From NCBI RefSeq assembly GCF_003854275.1, contig NZ_QTQP01000006.1:62001-126000 (forward strand): DNA of 64,000 nucleotides, read 5' to 3'. Both the position numbers and the translations under genes were made by a program. The first letter of the stretch is position 1. Every line of letters starts with the position of its first letter. Source of the stretch: Burkholderia sp. Bp8963. GTDB taxonomy: Bacteria; Pseudomonadota; Gammaproteobacteria; Burkholderiales; Burkholderiaceae. This document shows positions 38,654-48,859 of the stretch, piece by piece. The notes under the pieces are model-generated. The model searched no databases. It had not been told where the DNA came from and was given only the letters and a program-made list of their open reading frames with translations.

Positions 38654-39037
38654 TGTCGTTCTGAACTGGAGGAGAGACCGCACGGGAGCGCTGGGCAGAC
38701 CGCGTTGCCGTTCAGTCACGCGGCTTGTGGCTGTGGACGGACGACGAGGAGAGCGGCTGGGACGCAGCACGCAGACGTGACGGATTTGCCCGGAAGGCGG
38801 ATCAGCCCGCGCAAACCGGGTACGTCACGCGGAAAACCTGCACAAAAAGCTCAAAAATCGAGCCGAGCAAACGACCGAGCGTACCCGATCAACGCCCGGT
38901 TGACAAGCCGCATGCCGCGCCGGCACGCGTTCCGGCGCTGTTTACCAAATGGTGAAAATGAGCGCGGCGTCGTTGCACGCGCGTTGTGCCGGAGTTGCGC
39001 TCGGGTTGCGCTCGGGTTGCGCATGATTCCGCCCGAA
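38654..39037 (-). promoter_or_regulatory. Spacer between tilS and lysC
   Basis: 384 bases with no supported gene. It must contain the lysC promoter and leader. Near its right edge is a short tandem repeat (listed separately). No known riboswitch or convincing terminator is visible. Confidence 0.4.
38995..39022. repeat. 11-bp tandem repeat, 2.5 copies
   Basis: TTGCGCTCGGG occurs at 38995-39005 and 39006-39016, followed by a partial TTGCGC at 39017-39022, starting 15 bases beyond the tilS stop codon. Such short units can vary in number between strains. Confidence 0.8.
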
Positions 39038-40444
39038 TTACGCGATCAGCAGGTCCGGGCGCCATTCGATCCGGCGCCATGCGCCGATGCCGGGCGCACC
39101 GTCGTCGCGATTGACGCCGAGCCGCGGCACGAACAGCAGGCGCTCGCCCGCGAACAGCAGCGGCACGTCGCGCTGCCACGCCGGCACGCCGCGCTCCTGG
39201 AACAGGTTCTTCAGCGTGCGGCCGGGCCCGCCCGGCGCCGTGCGCATCCGTTCTCCGCCCGCGCGGGCGCGCGCGATCAGCGGCGCGGCGCGCAGCGCCG
39301 CCTCGGGCACCGCGTCCGCATCGCCCGCCGCGGCCGGCGCGAACACGAACGAGCCGCGCCACCCCGGCAGGTGCCAGACTTCCTGGCCGTCCCATGTACA
39401 GGTGCTGTCGGGGCGCGGCGCCCCACTGCCGTCGTCGGCCGGATCGGCACTGTCGCCGGCTTCCCAGGAAACGACATCGCGATAGAGCCGCAGGCACTGA
39501 CCCGCGTGATCGACACGCAGCGCATGCGCGTCGTGCGCGGCGCGAAGCTGCCGCATCATGTTCGCGAGCCGCGCGGCCGACGCGCCCGGCAGGCCGAGCG
39601 AGCGCATCCAGAAACGCAGCAGGTTCGCGCCGCGTGCGTCGTCGAGCGCGACGAGCGCGGCGCGCGACAGCGCGCGTCCTTCGTCGCGGGCGGCGCCAGC
39701 GAAATCCAGCTCGGCGAGATCGTCGAGCAGCCGCTGCGCTGCCGCCGCATGTTGCGCGGCACGGCCGAGCGCATCACGAAACCCGGGGAAATGCACGGCC
39801 AGCGCGGGCAATACGTCGAGCCGCAGCGCATTGCGCGCGAATCGGGTGTCGAGGTTCGATTCGTCGTCGATCCATGCAAGGCCACGCTCCGCCGCGTAGC
39901 GCTCGAGCTGCGCGCGCAGCAGCCGCAGCAGCGGGCGCACGCGTTCGACCTGCGCCGCCGCCGGACGATAACGCGGCGCCATCGCCGCGATCCCGGCAAT
40001 ACCGGCGCCGCGCAGCAACTGCAACAGCACCGTTTCAGCCTGGTCGTCGGCATGCTGCGCGAGCCACAGCACGGCCGCGCCGTGCCGCTCGCACATCGCG
40101 TCGAGCGCCGCATAGCGGCTTTCGCGCGCGCTCGCCTCGAGGCCTGCGCCACTGTCACGCGGCACGTCGACGCACATCGAATCGAATGCGACGCCGAGCC
40201 TTGCCGCGGTCGCCTCGGCTTGCGCGGCCCATGCGTCGGCGTTCGCGCTCAGCCCATGGTGCACGTGCAATGCAATGCAGCGCGACGCGCCGGCGACGCG
40301 CACGGCCGCATCGAGCAGCACCGACGAGTCGAGGCCGCCGCTGTACGCGATCGCGATGCGCGCGCCGGCCGGCACGTCGGCAAGCGCAACGCCGACCGCG
40401 TCGAGGACGACACGGTCGGCGGAGAATTCGCTCGGGGGAATCAC
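39038..40444 (-). CDS. tilS: tRNA(Ile)-lysidine synthase
   Basis: A 468-residue N-type ATP-pyrophosphatase that converts C34 of tRNA-Ile(CAU) to lysidine. The PP-loop SGGLDSS is at residues 35-41. AQHADDQAETVLLQLLRGAGIAGIAAM is the TilS signature, and WIDDESNLDTRFARNALRLDVLP follows. A C-terminal domain has RTLKNLFQERGVPAWQRDVPLLF. The start at 40444 is the first ATG with similarity. Follows accA after 49 bases; probably co-transcribed with accA. Confidence 0.93.
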   Translation of the reverse strand: MIPPSEFSADRVVLDAVGVALADVPAGARIAIAYSGGLDSSVLLDAAVRVAGASRCIALHVHHGLSANADAWAAQAEATAARLGVAFDSMCVDVPRDSGAGLEASARESRYAALDAMCERHGAAVLWLAQHADDQAETVLLQLLRGAGIAGIAAMAPRYRPAAAQVERVRPLLRLLRAQLERYAAERGLAWIDDESNLDTRFARNALRLDVLPALAVHFPGFRDALGRAAQHAAAAQRLLDDLAELDFAGAARDEGRALSRAALVALDDARGANLLRFWMRSLGLPGASAARLANMMRQLRAAHDAHALRVDHAGQCLRLYRDVVSWEAGDSADPADDGSGAPRPDSTCTWDGQEVWHLPGWRGSFVFAPAAAGDADAVPEAALRAAPLIARARAGGERMRTAPGGPGRTLKNLFQERGVPAWQRDVPLLFAGERLLFVPRLGVNRDDGAPGIGAWRRIEWRPDLLIA

Positions 40445-40493
40445 GATGTGACGGCGCGCCGTGCGGCCCGCGTCGATGAACGCACGCCGCGCA

Positions 40494-41465
40494 TCATGCG
40501 CCCGGCGTGGTTTCCTTGAACTTGCCGTAGGCCATCAGGCGCTCGAAGCGGCGCTCGCGCAACGCATCGATGCTCATGCCCTGGAACTGGCGCAGCGAAT
40601 CGGCGAGCGCACGGCGCAGCAACGCGGCCATGCCCTTCGGATCGCGGTGCGCGCCGCCGAGCGGCTCGTTGATGATCTTGTCGATCAGGCCGAGCGCCTT
40701 CAGGCGGTGCGCGGTCAGGCCTAGCGCCTCGGCCGCCTCGGGCGCCTTCGCGGCGCTCTTCCACAGGATCGATGCGCAACCTTCCGGCGAGATCACCGAA
40801 TAGGTCGAGAACTGCAGCATCATCACGGTATCGGCGACCGCGATCGCGAGCGCGCCGCCCGAACCGCCCTCGCCGATCACCGTCGTGATGATCGGCGTCT
40901 TCAACTCGGCCATCACGTACAGGTTGCGGCCGATCGCCTCCGACTGGCCGCGCTCTTCCGCGCCGATGCCCGGATACGCGCCCGGCGTATCGACGAACGT
41001 GAAGATCGGCAGCCCGAACTTCTCGGCGAGTCGCATCAGGCGCTCGGCCTTGCGATAGCCTTCCGGACGCGGCATCCCGAAGTTGCGCGCCGCGCGCTCC
41101 TTCGTGTCGCGGCCCTTCTGGTGGCCAATCACCATGCACGGATGGCCGCCGAAGCGCGCGAGCCCGCCGACGATCGACAGGTCGTCCGCGAACGCGCGGT
41201 CGCCGTGCAGTTCGTGGAAATCGGTAAACAGTTCCGCGACGTAGTCGAGCGTGTAAGGACGCTGCGGATGCCGCGCGATCTGCGACACCTGCCACGGCGA
41301 CAGGTTTGCGTACAGGTCCTTCGTCAGTTGCTGGCTCTTCTTCGACAGACGCTCGATTTCTTCCGAAATATCGACAGCCGAGTCGTCCTGCACGAATCGC
41401 AGCTCTTCGATCTTGGCCTCGAGTTCGGCGATCGGCTGTTCGAAATCCAGAAACGTGGTCTTCAT
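40494..41465 (-). CDS. accA: Acetyl-CoA carboxylase carboxyltransferase subunit alpha
   Basis: A 323-residue alpha subunit of the heterotetrameric carboxyltransferase that makes malonyl-CoA for fatty-acid synthesis. Family landmarks: [63 protein letters not shown] and [11 protein letters not shown]. Length equals E. coli AccA (319). Lies between the AlkA-type glycosylase and tilS. Confidence 0.97.
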   Translation of the reverse strand: MKTTFLDFEQPIAELEAKIEELRFVQDDSAVDISEEIERLSKKSQQLTKDLYANLSPWQVSQIARHPQRPYTLDYVAELFTDFHELHGDRAFADDLSIVGGLARFGGHPCMVIGHQKGRDTKERAARNFGMPRPEGYRKAERLMRLAEKFGLPIFTFVDTPGAYPGIGAEERGQSEAIGRNLYVMAELKTPIITTVIGEGGSGGALAIAVADTVMMLQFSTYSVISPEGCASILWKSAAKAPEAAEALGLTAHRLKALGLIDKIINEPLGGAHRDPKGMAALLRRALADSLRQFQGMSIDALRERRFERLMAYGKFKETTPGA

Positions 41466-41567
41466 GTGTTCGAATCCTTGGGTCTTGCGGCAGCGCGTAT
41501 TCTACCCGCGCGGGCGACGCTCAAAACCGGCTCACAACTATTGATGTTTAAAACTCGATAGCCCGAA

Positions 41568-42389
41568 TCATTCGCCGGCATCGAGCGAATCGAGGCTGCG
41601 CCACATGTACCAGGTCGCGACGGTGCGCCACGGTTCCCAGTTGGCCGCCACTTCCCGCGCTTCGCTGCGCGTGACCGGCTCCCCGCTGAAATAATTGACG
41701 CTGATCGCGCGGATCAGGCCCGGATCGTCGAGCGGCAGCACGTCCGGCCGCGACAGGTTGAAGATCAGGAACATCTCCGCGGTCCAGCGGCTGATGCCGC
41801 GAATCTGCGTGAGTTCCGCGATCACGTCCTCGTCGTCCATCGACGTCCACTTGTCGACGTGCAGCGCACCCGACACGAAGTGCTGCGCGAGATCGAGGAT
41901 GTACTCCGTCTTGCGCTTCGACAACCCGCATGCGATCAGCTTGTCCGGACCGAGCTTGATCACCTGCTGCGGGGCGAGCTTCGGGCACGCTGCCTCGATC
42001 CGGCCCCATACCGCCTGCGCGGACGCGACGGAAATCTGCTGGCCGACCACCGAGCGCGCCAACGTGACGAACGGATCGCCGCGCTTCACGAGATGCGCGG
42101 GACCGAATTTCGGGATCAGCTTCTTCAGGATGCGGTCGCGCTTGACGAGGTCGGCGCATGCCTTGTCCCAGTACGCGGGACGCACGACGACGTCGACGCC
42201 GTCGAACACCGCCGACGCTGCCCCATCGACCGCCCGCGCCGGCTTGGCCGCCGGCTGCGCATGACCGTCGAGCTCGCCGTTCGGCACGGCGCGCTTCGCG
42301 TCCGCCTTCGCCGTCGGCGCGCGCTTGGCTGCCGGACGCGTGGCGACCGCAGTCGCACGCCTGACCGGCGCTTTTCTGGCCGTTGCCAT
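41568..42389 (-). CDS. DNA-3-methyladenine glycosylase II family protein (AlkA-like)
   Basis: A 273-residue HhH-GPD DNA glycosylase. The catalytic core spans ~70-273: DPFVTLARSVVGQQIS (105-120), the helix-hairpin-helix LTQIRGISRWTAEM (193-206), and the acidic catalytic position in LPLDDPGLIRAI (Asp221/222). Removes alkylated bases such as 3-methyladenine. The first ~50 residues are a Lys/Arg/Ala/Pro-rich tail (ARKAPVRR, PAAKRAPTAKADAKRA) that resembles histone H1-like DNA-binding tails; relatives are usually ~200-230 residues without it. Lies between cysS and accA. Confidence 0.88.
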   Translation of the reverse strand: MATARKAPVRRATAVATRPAAKRAPTAKADAKRAVPNGELDGHAQPAAKPARAVDGAASAVFDGVDVVVRPAYWDKACADLVKRDRILKKLIPKFGPAHLVKRGDPFVTLARSVVGQQISVASAQAVWGRIEAACPKLAPQQVIKLGPDKLIACGLSKRKTEYILDLAQHFVSGALHVDKWTSMDDEDVIAELTQIRGISRWTAEMFLIFNLSRPDVLPLDDPGLIRAISVNYFSGEPVTRSEAREVAANWEPWRTVATWYMWRSLDSLDAGE

Positions 42390-42432
42390 CTTGCCTCCTA
42401 CCTGACGAATCGGTCAGTGGAACGCACCGCGC

Positions 42433-43830
42433 TCATACGCGACGCCATTCGGTCGATCCGCCCGGTTTGTCTTCAAGCGCGATACCGGCGTCGAGCAGTT
42501 CCGCCCGGATCCGGTCCGCTTCGGCATAGTCTTTCGCTTGCTTCGCCGCGACGCGCGCGGCGATCCTCGCTTCGATCTCGTCGGCCGTGAGGCCGCCTTC
42601 CTGCGCGGCACCCGCCGCCTGCTGCAGGAACGCGCGCGGCTCGCGGCCGAGCAATCCGAGGAGCCCCGCGAGCTGCTTCAGCTGGCGTGCGAGCGTCGCG
42701 TCGCGCGTGCGGTTCACTTCGCCCGCGAGCTCGAACAGCACCGACACCGCGAGCGACGAGTTGAAGTCGTCGTTCATCGCGGCCGCGAAGCGTTGCGCGT
42801 GCGGTTCGTCCCAGTCGAGCGCCGCCGAGTCGGGCACGACATCCTTCAATGCGGTGTAGAGCCGCGTCAGCGACGCGCGCGCATCGTCGAGATGCACGTC
42901 GCTGTAGTTGAGCGGCGAGCGGTAATGCGTGCGCACGATGAAGAAGCGCATCACCTCGGCATCGTACTTCTCGAGCACTTCGCGGATCGTGAAGAAGTTG
43001 CCGAGCGATTTCGACATCTTCTCGCTGTCGACCTGCACGAAGCCGTTGTGCATCCAGTAATTGACGAACGTCTGGCCGGTCGCGCCTTCGCTCTGCGCGA
43101 TCTCGTTCTCGTGGTGCGGGAACTGCAGATCCTGCCCGCCACCGTGGATGTCGAAATGATCGCCGAGCAGCGTGCAGCCCATCGCCGAGCACTCGATGTG
43201 CCAGCCGGGACGCCCCGGGCCGTACTTCGAATCCCACGACGTGTCCGCCGGATCTTCCGGCTTCGCGCGTTTCCACAGCACGAAATCGAGCGGATCTTCC
43301 TTCGCGTCGTTCGCGGCGACGCGCTCGCCGGCGCGCAGGTCGTCGAGCGACTTGCCGGACAGCTTCCCGTAGTTCGCGAACTTGCGCACCGAATAATTGA
43401 CATCGCCGTCGGCCGCCTGGTACGCGTAGCCGTTCGCCTCGAGCGTCTCGATCATCCCGAGCATCTGCGGAATGAATTGCGTCGCACGCGGCTCGATGTC
43501 CGGCCGCTCGACGCCGAGCGCGCCGATATCGTCGTGCATGGCCGCGATGAAGCGATCGGTCAGCGACTTGATCGTCTCGCCGTTCTCGACCGCGCGGCGG
43601 ATGATCTTGTCGTCGATGTCGGTGATGTTGCGCACATACGTGACCCGGTAGCCGAGCGCGCGCAGCCAGCGCTGCACCAGGTCGAACACGACCATCATGC
43701 GCGCATGGCCCACGTGACAATAGTCGTAGACGGTGATCCCGCATACGTACATCCGTACTTCGCCGGGCTGGCGCGGCACGAAAACTTGCTTGTCACGCGC
43801 GAGCGTGTTGTAGATGCGCAGTGAATCCAT
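42433..43830 (-). CDS. cysS: Cysteine--tRNA ligase
   Basis: A 465-residue class I synthetase. It contains the Zn-binding Cys in [17 protein letters not shown] (with the HIGH-like HVGH), the ECSAMG and HHENEIAQ zinc ligands, and the KMSKS loop ([15 protein letters not shown]). The ATG at 43830 gives the conserved [10 protein letters not shown] start; an upstream extension in frame is unsupported. Transcribed divergently from the TPR gene. cysE for cysteine synthesis is nearby at 47 kb. Confidence 0.97.
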   Translation of the reverse strand: MDSLRIYNTLARDKQVFVPRQPGEVRMYVCGITVYDYCHVGHARMMVVFDLVQRWLRALGYRVTYVRNITDIDDKIIRRAVENGETIKSLTDRFIAAMHDDIGALGVERPDIEPRATQFIPQMLGMIETLEANGYAYQAADGDVNYSVRKFANYGKLSGKSLDDLRAGERVAANDAKEDPLDFVLWKRAKPEDPADTSWDSKYGPGRPGWHIECSAMGCTLLGDHFDIHGGGQDLQFPHHENEIAQSEGATGQTFVNYWMHNGFVQVDSEKMSKSLGNFFTIREVLEKYDAEVMRFFIVRTHYRSPLNYSDVHLDDARASLTRLYTALKDVVPDSAALDWDEPHAQRFAAAMNDDFNSSLAVSVLFELAGEVNRTRDATLARQLKQLAGLLGLLGREPRAFLQQAAGAAQEGGLTADEIEARIAARVAAKQAKDYAEADRIRAELLDAGIALEDKPGGSTEWRRV

Positions 43831-44053
43831 AGAGATGAACCGTGAGCCGAAGGAAACCGCCCTGGCGAAGCTCGCCCTGCATGCGAAACGACCGGACCAG
43901 CACCGCGGCGTCCTCGATATCACATGGGGCGGTCAGGCTGCAAGCACAGCGGTGACGGCCACGAGAGGCAGAAAGAAAGACTGCCTGCGGCTCGCCGGAA
44001 CGCGCAGACGTTTTGTTAGAATGGCTCGGAGTATAACATTCCGATTTACGCCT

Positions 44054-44773
44054 ATGAAATCTCCTCGCGGCCGCGCGCCGAGCGCTGCGACCCTCGTTGC
44101 GACCGCCGTCATGGGCGTCGCGCTGACGCTCCTGCCGGCCGCCGCGGCCCATGCTCAGAAGGCGCCGTCCGCCGCCGATGGCACCCCCGAGATCGATGCG
44201 ACGATCGCCGGCAAGCAATGGAAGCAGGCGCTCGCACAACTCGACGCACGCATCGCCGCGAACCCGCACGACGTGCAGGCACAGTTCAAGCGCGGCACCG
44301 TGCTCGTGCGCCTGAACCGCGACGACGACGCGATCCAGCAATTCGTCGCGATCACGCAGGCGTACCCCGAACTGCCCGAGCCGTACAACAATCTCGCCGC
44401 GCTCTACGCGAAGCACGGCCGTTACGACGAAGCGCGCACCGCGCTCGTCACCGCGACGCAGGCGAACCCGAGCTACCCGCTCGCGTACGAGAACCTCGGC
44501 GACCTGTACCTGCGCCTCGCGGCCGAATCGTACAAGCGCGCGCAATCGCTCGGCCGCACGAGCGGCGCGACCGCGCAGCGTCTCGCCGACCTGCAGAAGA
44601 TCATCTCGCCGCCGAAACCCGCTGCGGGCACGCGCGCCGCACCGTCGACGCCCGACTACGCGGGCCGCGCGACCGCGAACGTGTCCACCACCACGCTGCC
44701 GCTGTCGCCGACGTTCCAGTTCGGCGGCCCGTCCGGCGCAATGGCGGCGCCCTACGTCGCGCCGTCGCGTTGA
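44054..44773 (+). CDS. Exported TPR-repeat protein
   Basis: A 239-residue protein with a signal peptide (ATLVATAVMGVALTLLPAAAAHA, cleavage near residue 34) and about three tetratricopeptide repeats between residues 48 and 165. The consensus spacing is visible in NPHDVQAQFKRGTVLVRLNRDDDAIQQF, YPELPEPYNNLAALYAKHGRYDEARTAL and NPSYPLAYENLGDLYLRLAAESYKRA. The Pro/Thr/Ser-rich tail has no known domain. Role unknown, probably a periplasmic scaffold. The ATG was placed at 44054 where the signal peptide begins. 40 bases before ppiA. Confidence 0.83.
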   Translation: MKSPRGRAPSAATLVATAVMGVALTLLPAAAAHAQKAPSAADGTPEIDATIAGKQWKQALAQLDARIAANPHDVQAQFKRGTVLVRLNRDDDAIQQFVAITQAYPELPEPYNNLAALYAKHGRYDEARTALVTATQANPSYPLAYENLGDLYLRLAAESYKRAQSLGRTSGATAQRLADLQKIISPPKPAAGTRAAPSTPDYAGRATANVSTTTLPLSPTFQFGGPSGAMAAPYVAPSR

Positions 44774-44813
44774 GCGGCGCGAGGCACTTCTTCCATCCAA
44801 CCAGAGGATCGCA

Positions 44814-45389
44814 ATGAAACGTCTGTTGCTGGCGCTTGGCGGCGCCGCCCTTCTCGCGAGCGCGCCCGCGTTCGCGCAAACGGCCACCGCACACCCCGTC
44901 GTGCAGATGAAGACCTCGCAGGGCGACATCCGTGTCGAGCTGTATCCGGAGAAAGCGCCGAAGACGGTCGCCAACTTCCTCGACTACGTGAAGGCAGGCC
45001 AGTACAACGGCACGATCTTCCATCGCGTGATCAAGGGCTTCATGATCCAGGGCGGCGGCTACAAGACCAACTTCGACGAGAAGCCGACGCGCGCGCCGAT
45101 CGCGCTCGAGAGCCGCAATGGTCTGAAGAACGTAACGGGGACGATCGCGATGGCGCGCACGGGCGACCCGAATTCGGCGACCGCGCAGTTCTTCATCAAC
45201 ACCGTCGACAACGCCGGTCTCGACTATCCGAACCCGGACGGCAACGGCTACGCGGTGTTCGGCAAGGTCGTGTCGGGGATGGATGTCGTGAAGAAGATCG
45301 AAGCCGTGCCGACGACGTCGCGCGGCCCGATGCGCGACGTGCCGGAACAGGCCGTCGTGATCGAATCGGCGAGCATCGTCTCGAAGTAA
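44814..45389 (+). CDS. ppiA: Periplasmic peptidyl-prolyl cis-trans isomerase (cyclophilin)
   Basis: A 191-residue cyclophilin with a signal peptide (LLLALGGAALLASAPAFA, cleavage near residue 22). The cyclophilin core has [56 protein letters not shown] and FGKVVSGMDVV. The active-site Arg (FHRV) and Phe (GGG, FFIN) positions are present; the bacterial-type W-to-F substitution is typical. Catalyses proline isomerisation during folding in the periplasm. A cytoplasmic paralogue follows 87 bases later. Confidence 0.95.
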   Translation: MKRLLLALGGAALLASAPAFAQTATAHPVVQMKTSQGDIRVELYPEKAPKTVANFLDYVKAGQYNGTIFHRVIKGFMIQGGGYKTNFDEKPTRAPIALESRNGLKNVTGTIAMARTGDPNSATAQFFINTVDNAGLDYPNPDGNGYAVFGKVVSGMDVVKKIEAVPTTSRGPMRDVPEQAVVIESASIVSK

Positions 45390-45476
45390 TCCGGCCGGAT
45401 CGTTCCGGCGCCTCACGCGGCCGCGTCGCACGACCGGCCGCGTGCCATTTAAACCGTCCCATCGAAGGAATTCATC

Positions 45477-45968
45477 ATGGTTGAACTGCATACGAACCAC
45501 GGCGTGATCAAGCTCGAACTCGACGCCGCGAAAGCGCCGAAGACGGTCGAGAACTTCCTGAACTACGTGAAGAAAGGCCACTACGACGGCACGGTGTTCC
45601 ATCGCGTGATCAACGGCTTCATGATCCAGGGCGGCGGCTTCGAGCCGGGCCTGAAGCAGAAGCCGACCGACGCGCCGATCGACAACGAGGCGAACAACGG
45701 CCTGAAGAACGACAACTACACGATCGCGATGGCACGCACCAACGATCCGCACTCGGCAACCGCCCAGTTCTTCATCAACGTGAACGACAACGACTTCCTG
45801 AACCACTCGTCGCCGACGCCGCAAGGCTGGGGCTACGCGGTGTTCGGCAAGGTCGTCGAAGGCCAGGACGTGGTCGACAAGATCAAGGCCGTGAAGACGG
45901 GCAACGCCGGCTTCCACCAGGACGTCCCGACCGACGACGTCGTGATCGAGAAGGCCATCGTCGTCTGA
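45477..45968 (+). CDS. ppiB: Cytoplasmic peptidyl-prolyl cis-trans isomerase B
   Basis: A 163-residue cyclophilin without a signal peptide, so cytoplasmic. It aligns with the neighbouring ppiA product over its length ([65 protein letters not shown]). The pair looks like an old duplication with different localisation. The Shine-Dalgarno GAAGGA is upstream. Probably co-transcribed with ppiA and lpxH. Confidence 0.95.
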   Translation: MVELHTNHGVIKLELDAAKAPKTVENFLNYVKKGHYDGTVFHRVINGFMIQGGGFEPGLKQKPTDAPIDNEANNGLKNDNYTIAMARTNDPHSATAQFFINVNDNDFLNHSSPTPQGWGYAVFGKVVEGQDVVDKIKAVKTGNAGFHQDVPTDDVVIEKAIVV

Positions 45969-45991
45969 CGATCGGATACGGAGGCACTTCG

Positions 45992-46792
45992 ATGCTGCAG
46001 GAGACTCCGCCGCGAAGCGTCTCCGCGGGCGTGCCAGGCGAGCGCGAATATGCGCAGGCCGCACGCCCGTTCTTGTTCATCTCCGATCTGCACTTGAGCG
46101 ACGCGATTCCGAAGACGGTCGCCGCGTTCGAGCATTTCGTGAAATACACCGCCGACAGCGCCGACTCGGTGTTCATCCTCGGCGACCTGTTCGAATACTG
46201 GATCGGCGACGACGTGCTCGACGACGATCCGTTCGCCGCGCGCATGACGGCGCTGCTGCATACGTTCTCCGAACGCGGGATTGCGCTGTACGTGATGCAC
46301 GGCAATCGCGACTTCCTGCTCGGCAAGCGCTTCATGAAGGCGGCCGGCGCGATGCTGCTGCCCGACCCCGCGCTGATCATGGCGTTCGGCCAGCGCATCG
46401 TGCTCGCGCATGGCGATGCGCAATGCACGGCCGATCACGGTTACCAGTTCTTCCGGCGCTTCGCCCGCAACCGTGCCGCGCAATGGCTGTTTCTCGCGTG
46501 GCCGTTCCGCTGGCGCCGCGCGATCGCCGAACGGATGCGCTCGAAGAGCGAGGCCGGCCGGGCTCGCACGCCGCATCCGCGCTACGACGTCACGCGCGCA
46601 GGTGTCGCCGCGCTGTTCCGTGCCAGCCGTGCGAGCGTGATGATTCACGGCCATACGCACCGCCCCGCGCGCCACCTCGAACCGGGCGGCGTGCGCTGGG
46701 TGCTGCCCGACTGGGATCTCGACCACGGCAAGCCGCGCGGCGGCTACCTGCGCATCGACGCGGAAGGGATCCACGCGCTGCCGCTCGACTGA
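45992..46792 (+). CDS. lpxH: UDP-2,3-diacylglucosamine diphosphatase
   Basis: A 266-residue calcineurin-type metallophosphoesterase of lipid A synthesis, cleaving UDP-2,3-diacylglucosamine to lipid X and UMP at the inner membrane's cytoplasmic face. The metal motifs appear in order: SDLHLSD (about 31-37), GDLFEYWIGDD, GNRDFLLGKRF, LAHGDAQCTADHGYQFFRR and HGHTHRPARH. Length (240-270 typical) fits LpxH rather than LpxI or LpxG. Starts 23 bases after ppiB. Confidence 0.94.
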   Translation: MLQETPPRSVSAGVPGEREYAQAARPFLFISDLHLSDAIPKTVAAFEHFVKYTADSADSVFILGDLFEYWIGDDVLDDDPFAARMTALLHTFSERGIALYVMHGNRDFLLGKRFMKAAGAMLLPDPALIMAFGQRIVLAHGDAQCTADHGYQFFRRFARNRAAQWLFLAWPFRWRRAIAERMRSKSEAGRARTPHPRYDVTRAGVAALFRASRASVMIHGHTHRPARHLEPGGVRWVLPDWDLDHGKPRGGYLRIDAEGIHALPLD

Positions 46793-46826
46793 CCGCCGCA
46801 ACCGCGGCGGCCCGCCATTCGCCGGC

Positions 46827-47600
46827 TCAGGGCTGGCGCTCGACCGCCTTGCCTTCCAGTACCGCCGACAGGCGGCGCAAATCCAGGCGCGCCGCATCGG
46901 CGCCCTGCAGCGTTTCCAGATGCGTGCCGAGCCGCTCGAGCGCCGCGACGATCTCGTCGACGCGCCGGCTCTCCTTCGCCGCGTGGTCGATCAGCCCATG
47001 GATCGCGAGCGACATCGGGTCGTCCGCGTTCGGCGTGATGCCGTACGCGCAGAACGCCGCGCGTTCCGGTTGCGGCTTCGGCTGCGCGGGCATCACGATG
47101 CGCGCCGGGTTGCCGACCGCCGTGCCGCCTGCCGGCACCGGCTTCACGACCACCGCGTTCGAACCGATCTTTGCGCCCGCACCGACCGTGAAGCCGCCGA
47201 GCACTTTCGCACCCGCGCCGACGATCACGCCGGCCTCGAGCGTCGGGTGACGCTTCGCGCCGCGCGTCAGCGACGTACCGCCGAGCGTCACGCCCTGGTA
47301 GATCGTGCAGTCGTCGCCGACGATCGCCGTCTCGCCGATCACGACGCCCATCCCGTGGTCGATGAACACGCGCCGGCCGATCGTCGCACCCGGGTGGATC
47401 TCGATACCCGTCAGGAAGCGTCCGGCCTGCGACGCGAAACGCGCGAGCCAGTAGCGCTTCGCGCGCCAGCATGCGTGCGCGAAACGATGCAGCACGAGCG
47501 CATGCAGCCCCGGATAACAGGTCAGCACTTCCCAGGCACTGCGAGCGGCGGGATCCCGCTCGCGAATCGTCGCAACGTCTTCGCGCAGTCTCGTGAACAT
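46827..47600 (-). CDS. cysE: Serine O-acetyltransferase
   Basis: A 257-residue left-handed beta-helix enzyme that makes O-acetylserine for cysteine. It lacks the ~100-residue N-terminal helical domain of E. coli CysE, i.e. the short form. Catalytic Asp81/His82 sit in [12 protein letters not shown] (79-90), followed by hexapeptide repeats ([34 protein letters not shown]...). The C-terminal ~60 residues are extra and Arg/Glu-rich. Convergent with lpxH; the short-form product is often less sensitive to cysteine inhibition, but that cannot be read here. Confidence 0.92.
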   Translation of the reverse strand: MFTRLREDVATIRERDPAARSAWEVLTCYPGLHALVLHRFAHACWRAKRYWLARFASQAGRFLTGIEIHPGATIGRRVFIDHGMGVVIGETAIVGDDCTIYQGVTLGGTSLTRGAKRHPTLEAGVIVGAGAKVLGGFTVGAGAKIGSNAVVVKPVPAGGTAVGNPARIVMPAQPKPQPERAAFCAYGITPNADDPMSLAIHGLIDHAAKESRRVDEIVAALERLGTHLETLQGADAARLDLRRLSAVLEGKAVERQP

Positions 47601-47766
47601 GATCTGATCCGGGGAAAGGGCCGGCGCGCACCGCCGGCAATGGCCGGCCTTTATCGCGCCGGCTGCTTTGTATATGACGTTTGGCGATTGTAGGTCGAGT
47701 CGCGCACGCCCGCACAGCGCTGCGCGTTCACCCCGGAGCCGGCGCGGGTATTCGCGCCGACGAGCA

Positions 47767-48594
47767 TTACGCGTCGCCGTGCGGCGTGCGCGACTTCAGC
47801 AGGATGTGCTTCGCGATCCCGCGCAGGATGTTGACTTCCTCGCGCTCCAGCCCCGTGCGCGCGAACAGGCGCCGCAGCCGCGGCATCAGTTTCTTCGGGT
47901 TGCGCGGGTCGAGAAAATCGAGCGCGATCAGCGCGTTCTCGAGGTGCATGTACATTCGCTCGATCTCGTCGCTTTGCGCGAGCGTGCCGGCTTCCGCCTG
48001 CGGCTCGGGCGCGCTTGCGTGGTCGAGGAACGCGATGCGCAGCTCGTAGGCGAGCACCTGCACCGCCTGAGCCAGATTCAGCGAGCTGTAGGCCGGGTTC
48101 GCCGGAATGTGCGCGAGCGCGCTGCACTGCTCGACGTGCTCGTTCGCCAGGCCCGTGCGCTCGTTGCCGAACACGAGCGCGATGTCGCCGGCGCCGACCT
48201 GCCGGCAAGCCTGCTCGGCGGCCGCCCGCGGCGCGAGCCGCGGCGGGCCGTATTCGCGCGAGCGCGCGGTCAGCGCGATCGACCAGTGGACGCCGGACAG
48301 CGCGTCGCCGAGGGTCGGCACGACATGCGCGGACGCGAGCACGTCGTCCGCGCCGCTCGCCATCGCGATTGCGTCGGGATCGCTCTGCACGTGCGGCACG
48401 CGCGGCGCGACCAGCACGAGCCGCGAGAAGCCCATGGTCTTCAGCGCGCGCGCGGCTGCGCCGACGTTGCCGGGGTGGCTCGGCTCGACGAGCACGAAAC
48501 GGGTGGACGTAAAGCCGCCGCGCAGCGGCCCGGACGACTGCGCCGCGCCAGGCGCGGACGACGCAGCGGTGTTCTGCAAGGTTTCCAATACCAT
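47767..48594 (-). CDS. trmJ: tRNA (cytidine/uridine-2'-O-)-methyltransferase TrmJ
   Basis: A 275-residue SPOUT-class methyltransferase modifying position 32 of the anticodon loop. The three knot motifs are [34 protein letters not shown] and [23 protein letters not shown]; the last is characteristic of TrmJ rather than other SpoU enzymes. The C-terminal helix bundle contains [18 protein letters not shown]-terminal ~28 residues are low complexity; the start at 48594 was chosen at the MVLETLQNT methionine. Divergent from suhB. Confidence 0.92.
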   Translation of the reverse strand: MVLETLQNTAASSAPGAAQSSGPLRGGFTSTRFVLVEPSHPGNVGAAARALKTMGFSRLVLVAPRVPHVQSDPDAIAMASGADDVLASAHVVPTLGDALSGVHWSIALTARSREYGPPRLAPRAAAEQACRQVGAGDIALVFGNERTGLANEHVEQCSALAHIPANPAYSSLNLAQAVQVLAYELRIAFLDHASAPEPQAEAGTLAQSDEIERMYMHLENALIALDFLDPRNPKKLMPRLRRLFARTGLEREEVNILRGIAKHILLKSRTPHGDA

Positions 48595-48859
48595 ACGACT
48601 CGATTTCCAGAATGGCCGTATGGTATCGCCAACGCGGGAGCAAACCCACCTGTCCGGACGGCCAGTGGGGTTTCCCCGCATCAGGGCCACCTAAAACCAC
48701 CGAAAGTCGGGTAAAATCATGCCCTTATGCGCGCCCGCAGCGGCGCGCGTCGTTCCCGCTCTTTGTCAATTCGCGTCTCATCTCGCCCGTGCGCGCCGTT
48801 CCGGGCGGGTCGTTCCACTTTCGTGGCGGCTCTCGCCGCCGGCTACAGGATCCAGGCTC

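Noticed and set aside
38654-39037. Lysine riboswitch before lysC
   Set aside because: No recognisable L-box motifs in the leader; control, if any, is by the ACT domains.
37367-40519. Very long open frame (over 1000 codons) on the plus strand antisense to lysC and tilS
   Set aside because: It is a mirror of the GC-rich codon usage of the real minus-strand genes; its composition is His/Arg-rich with no domain.
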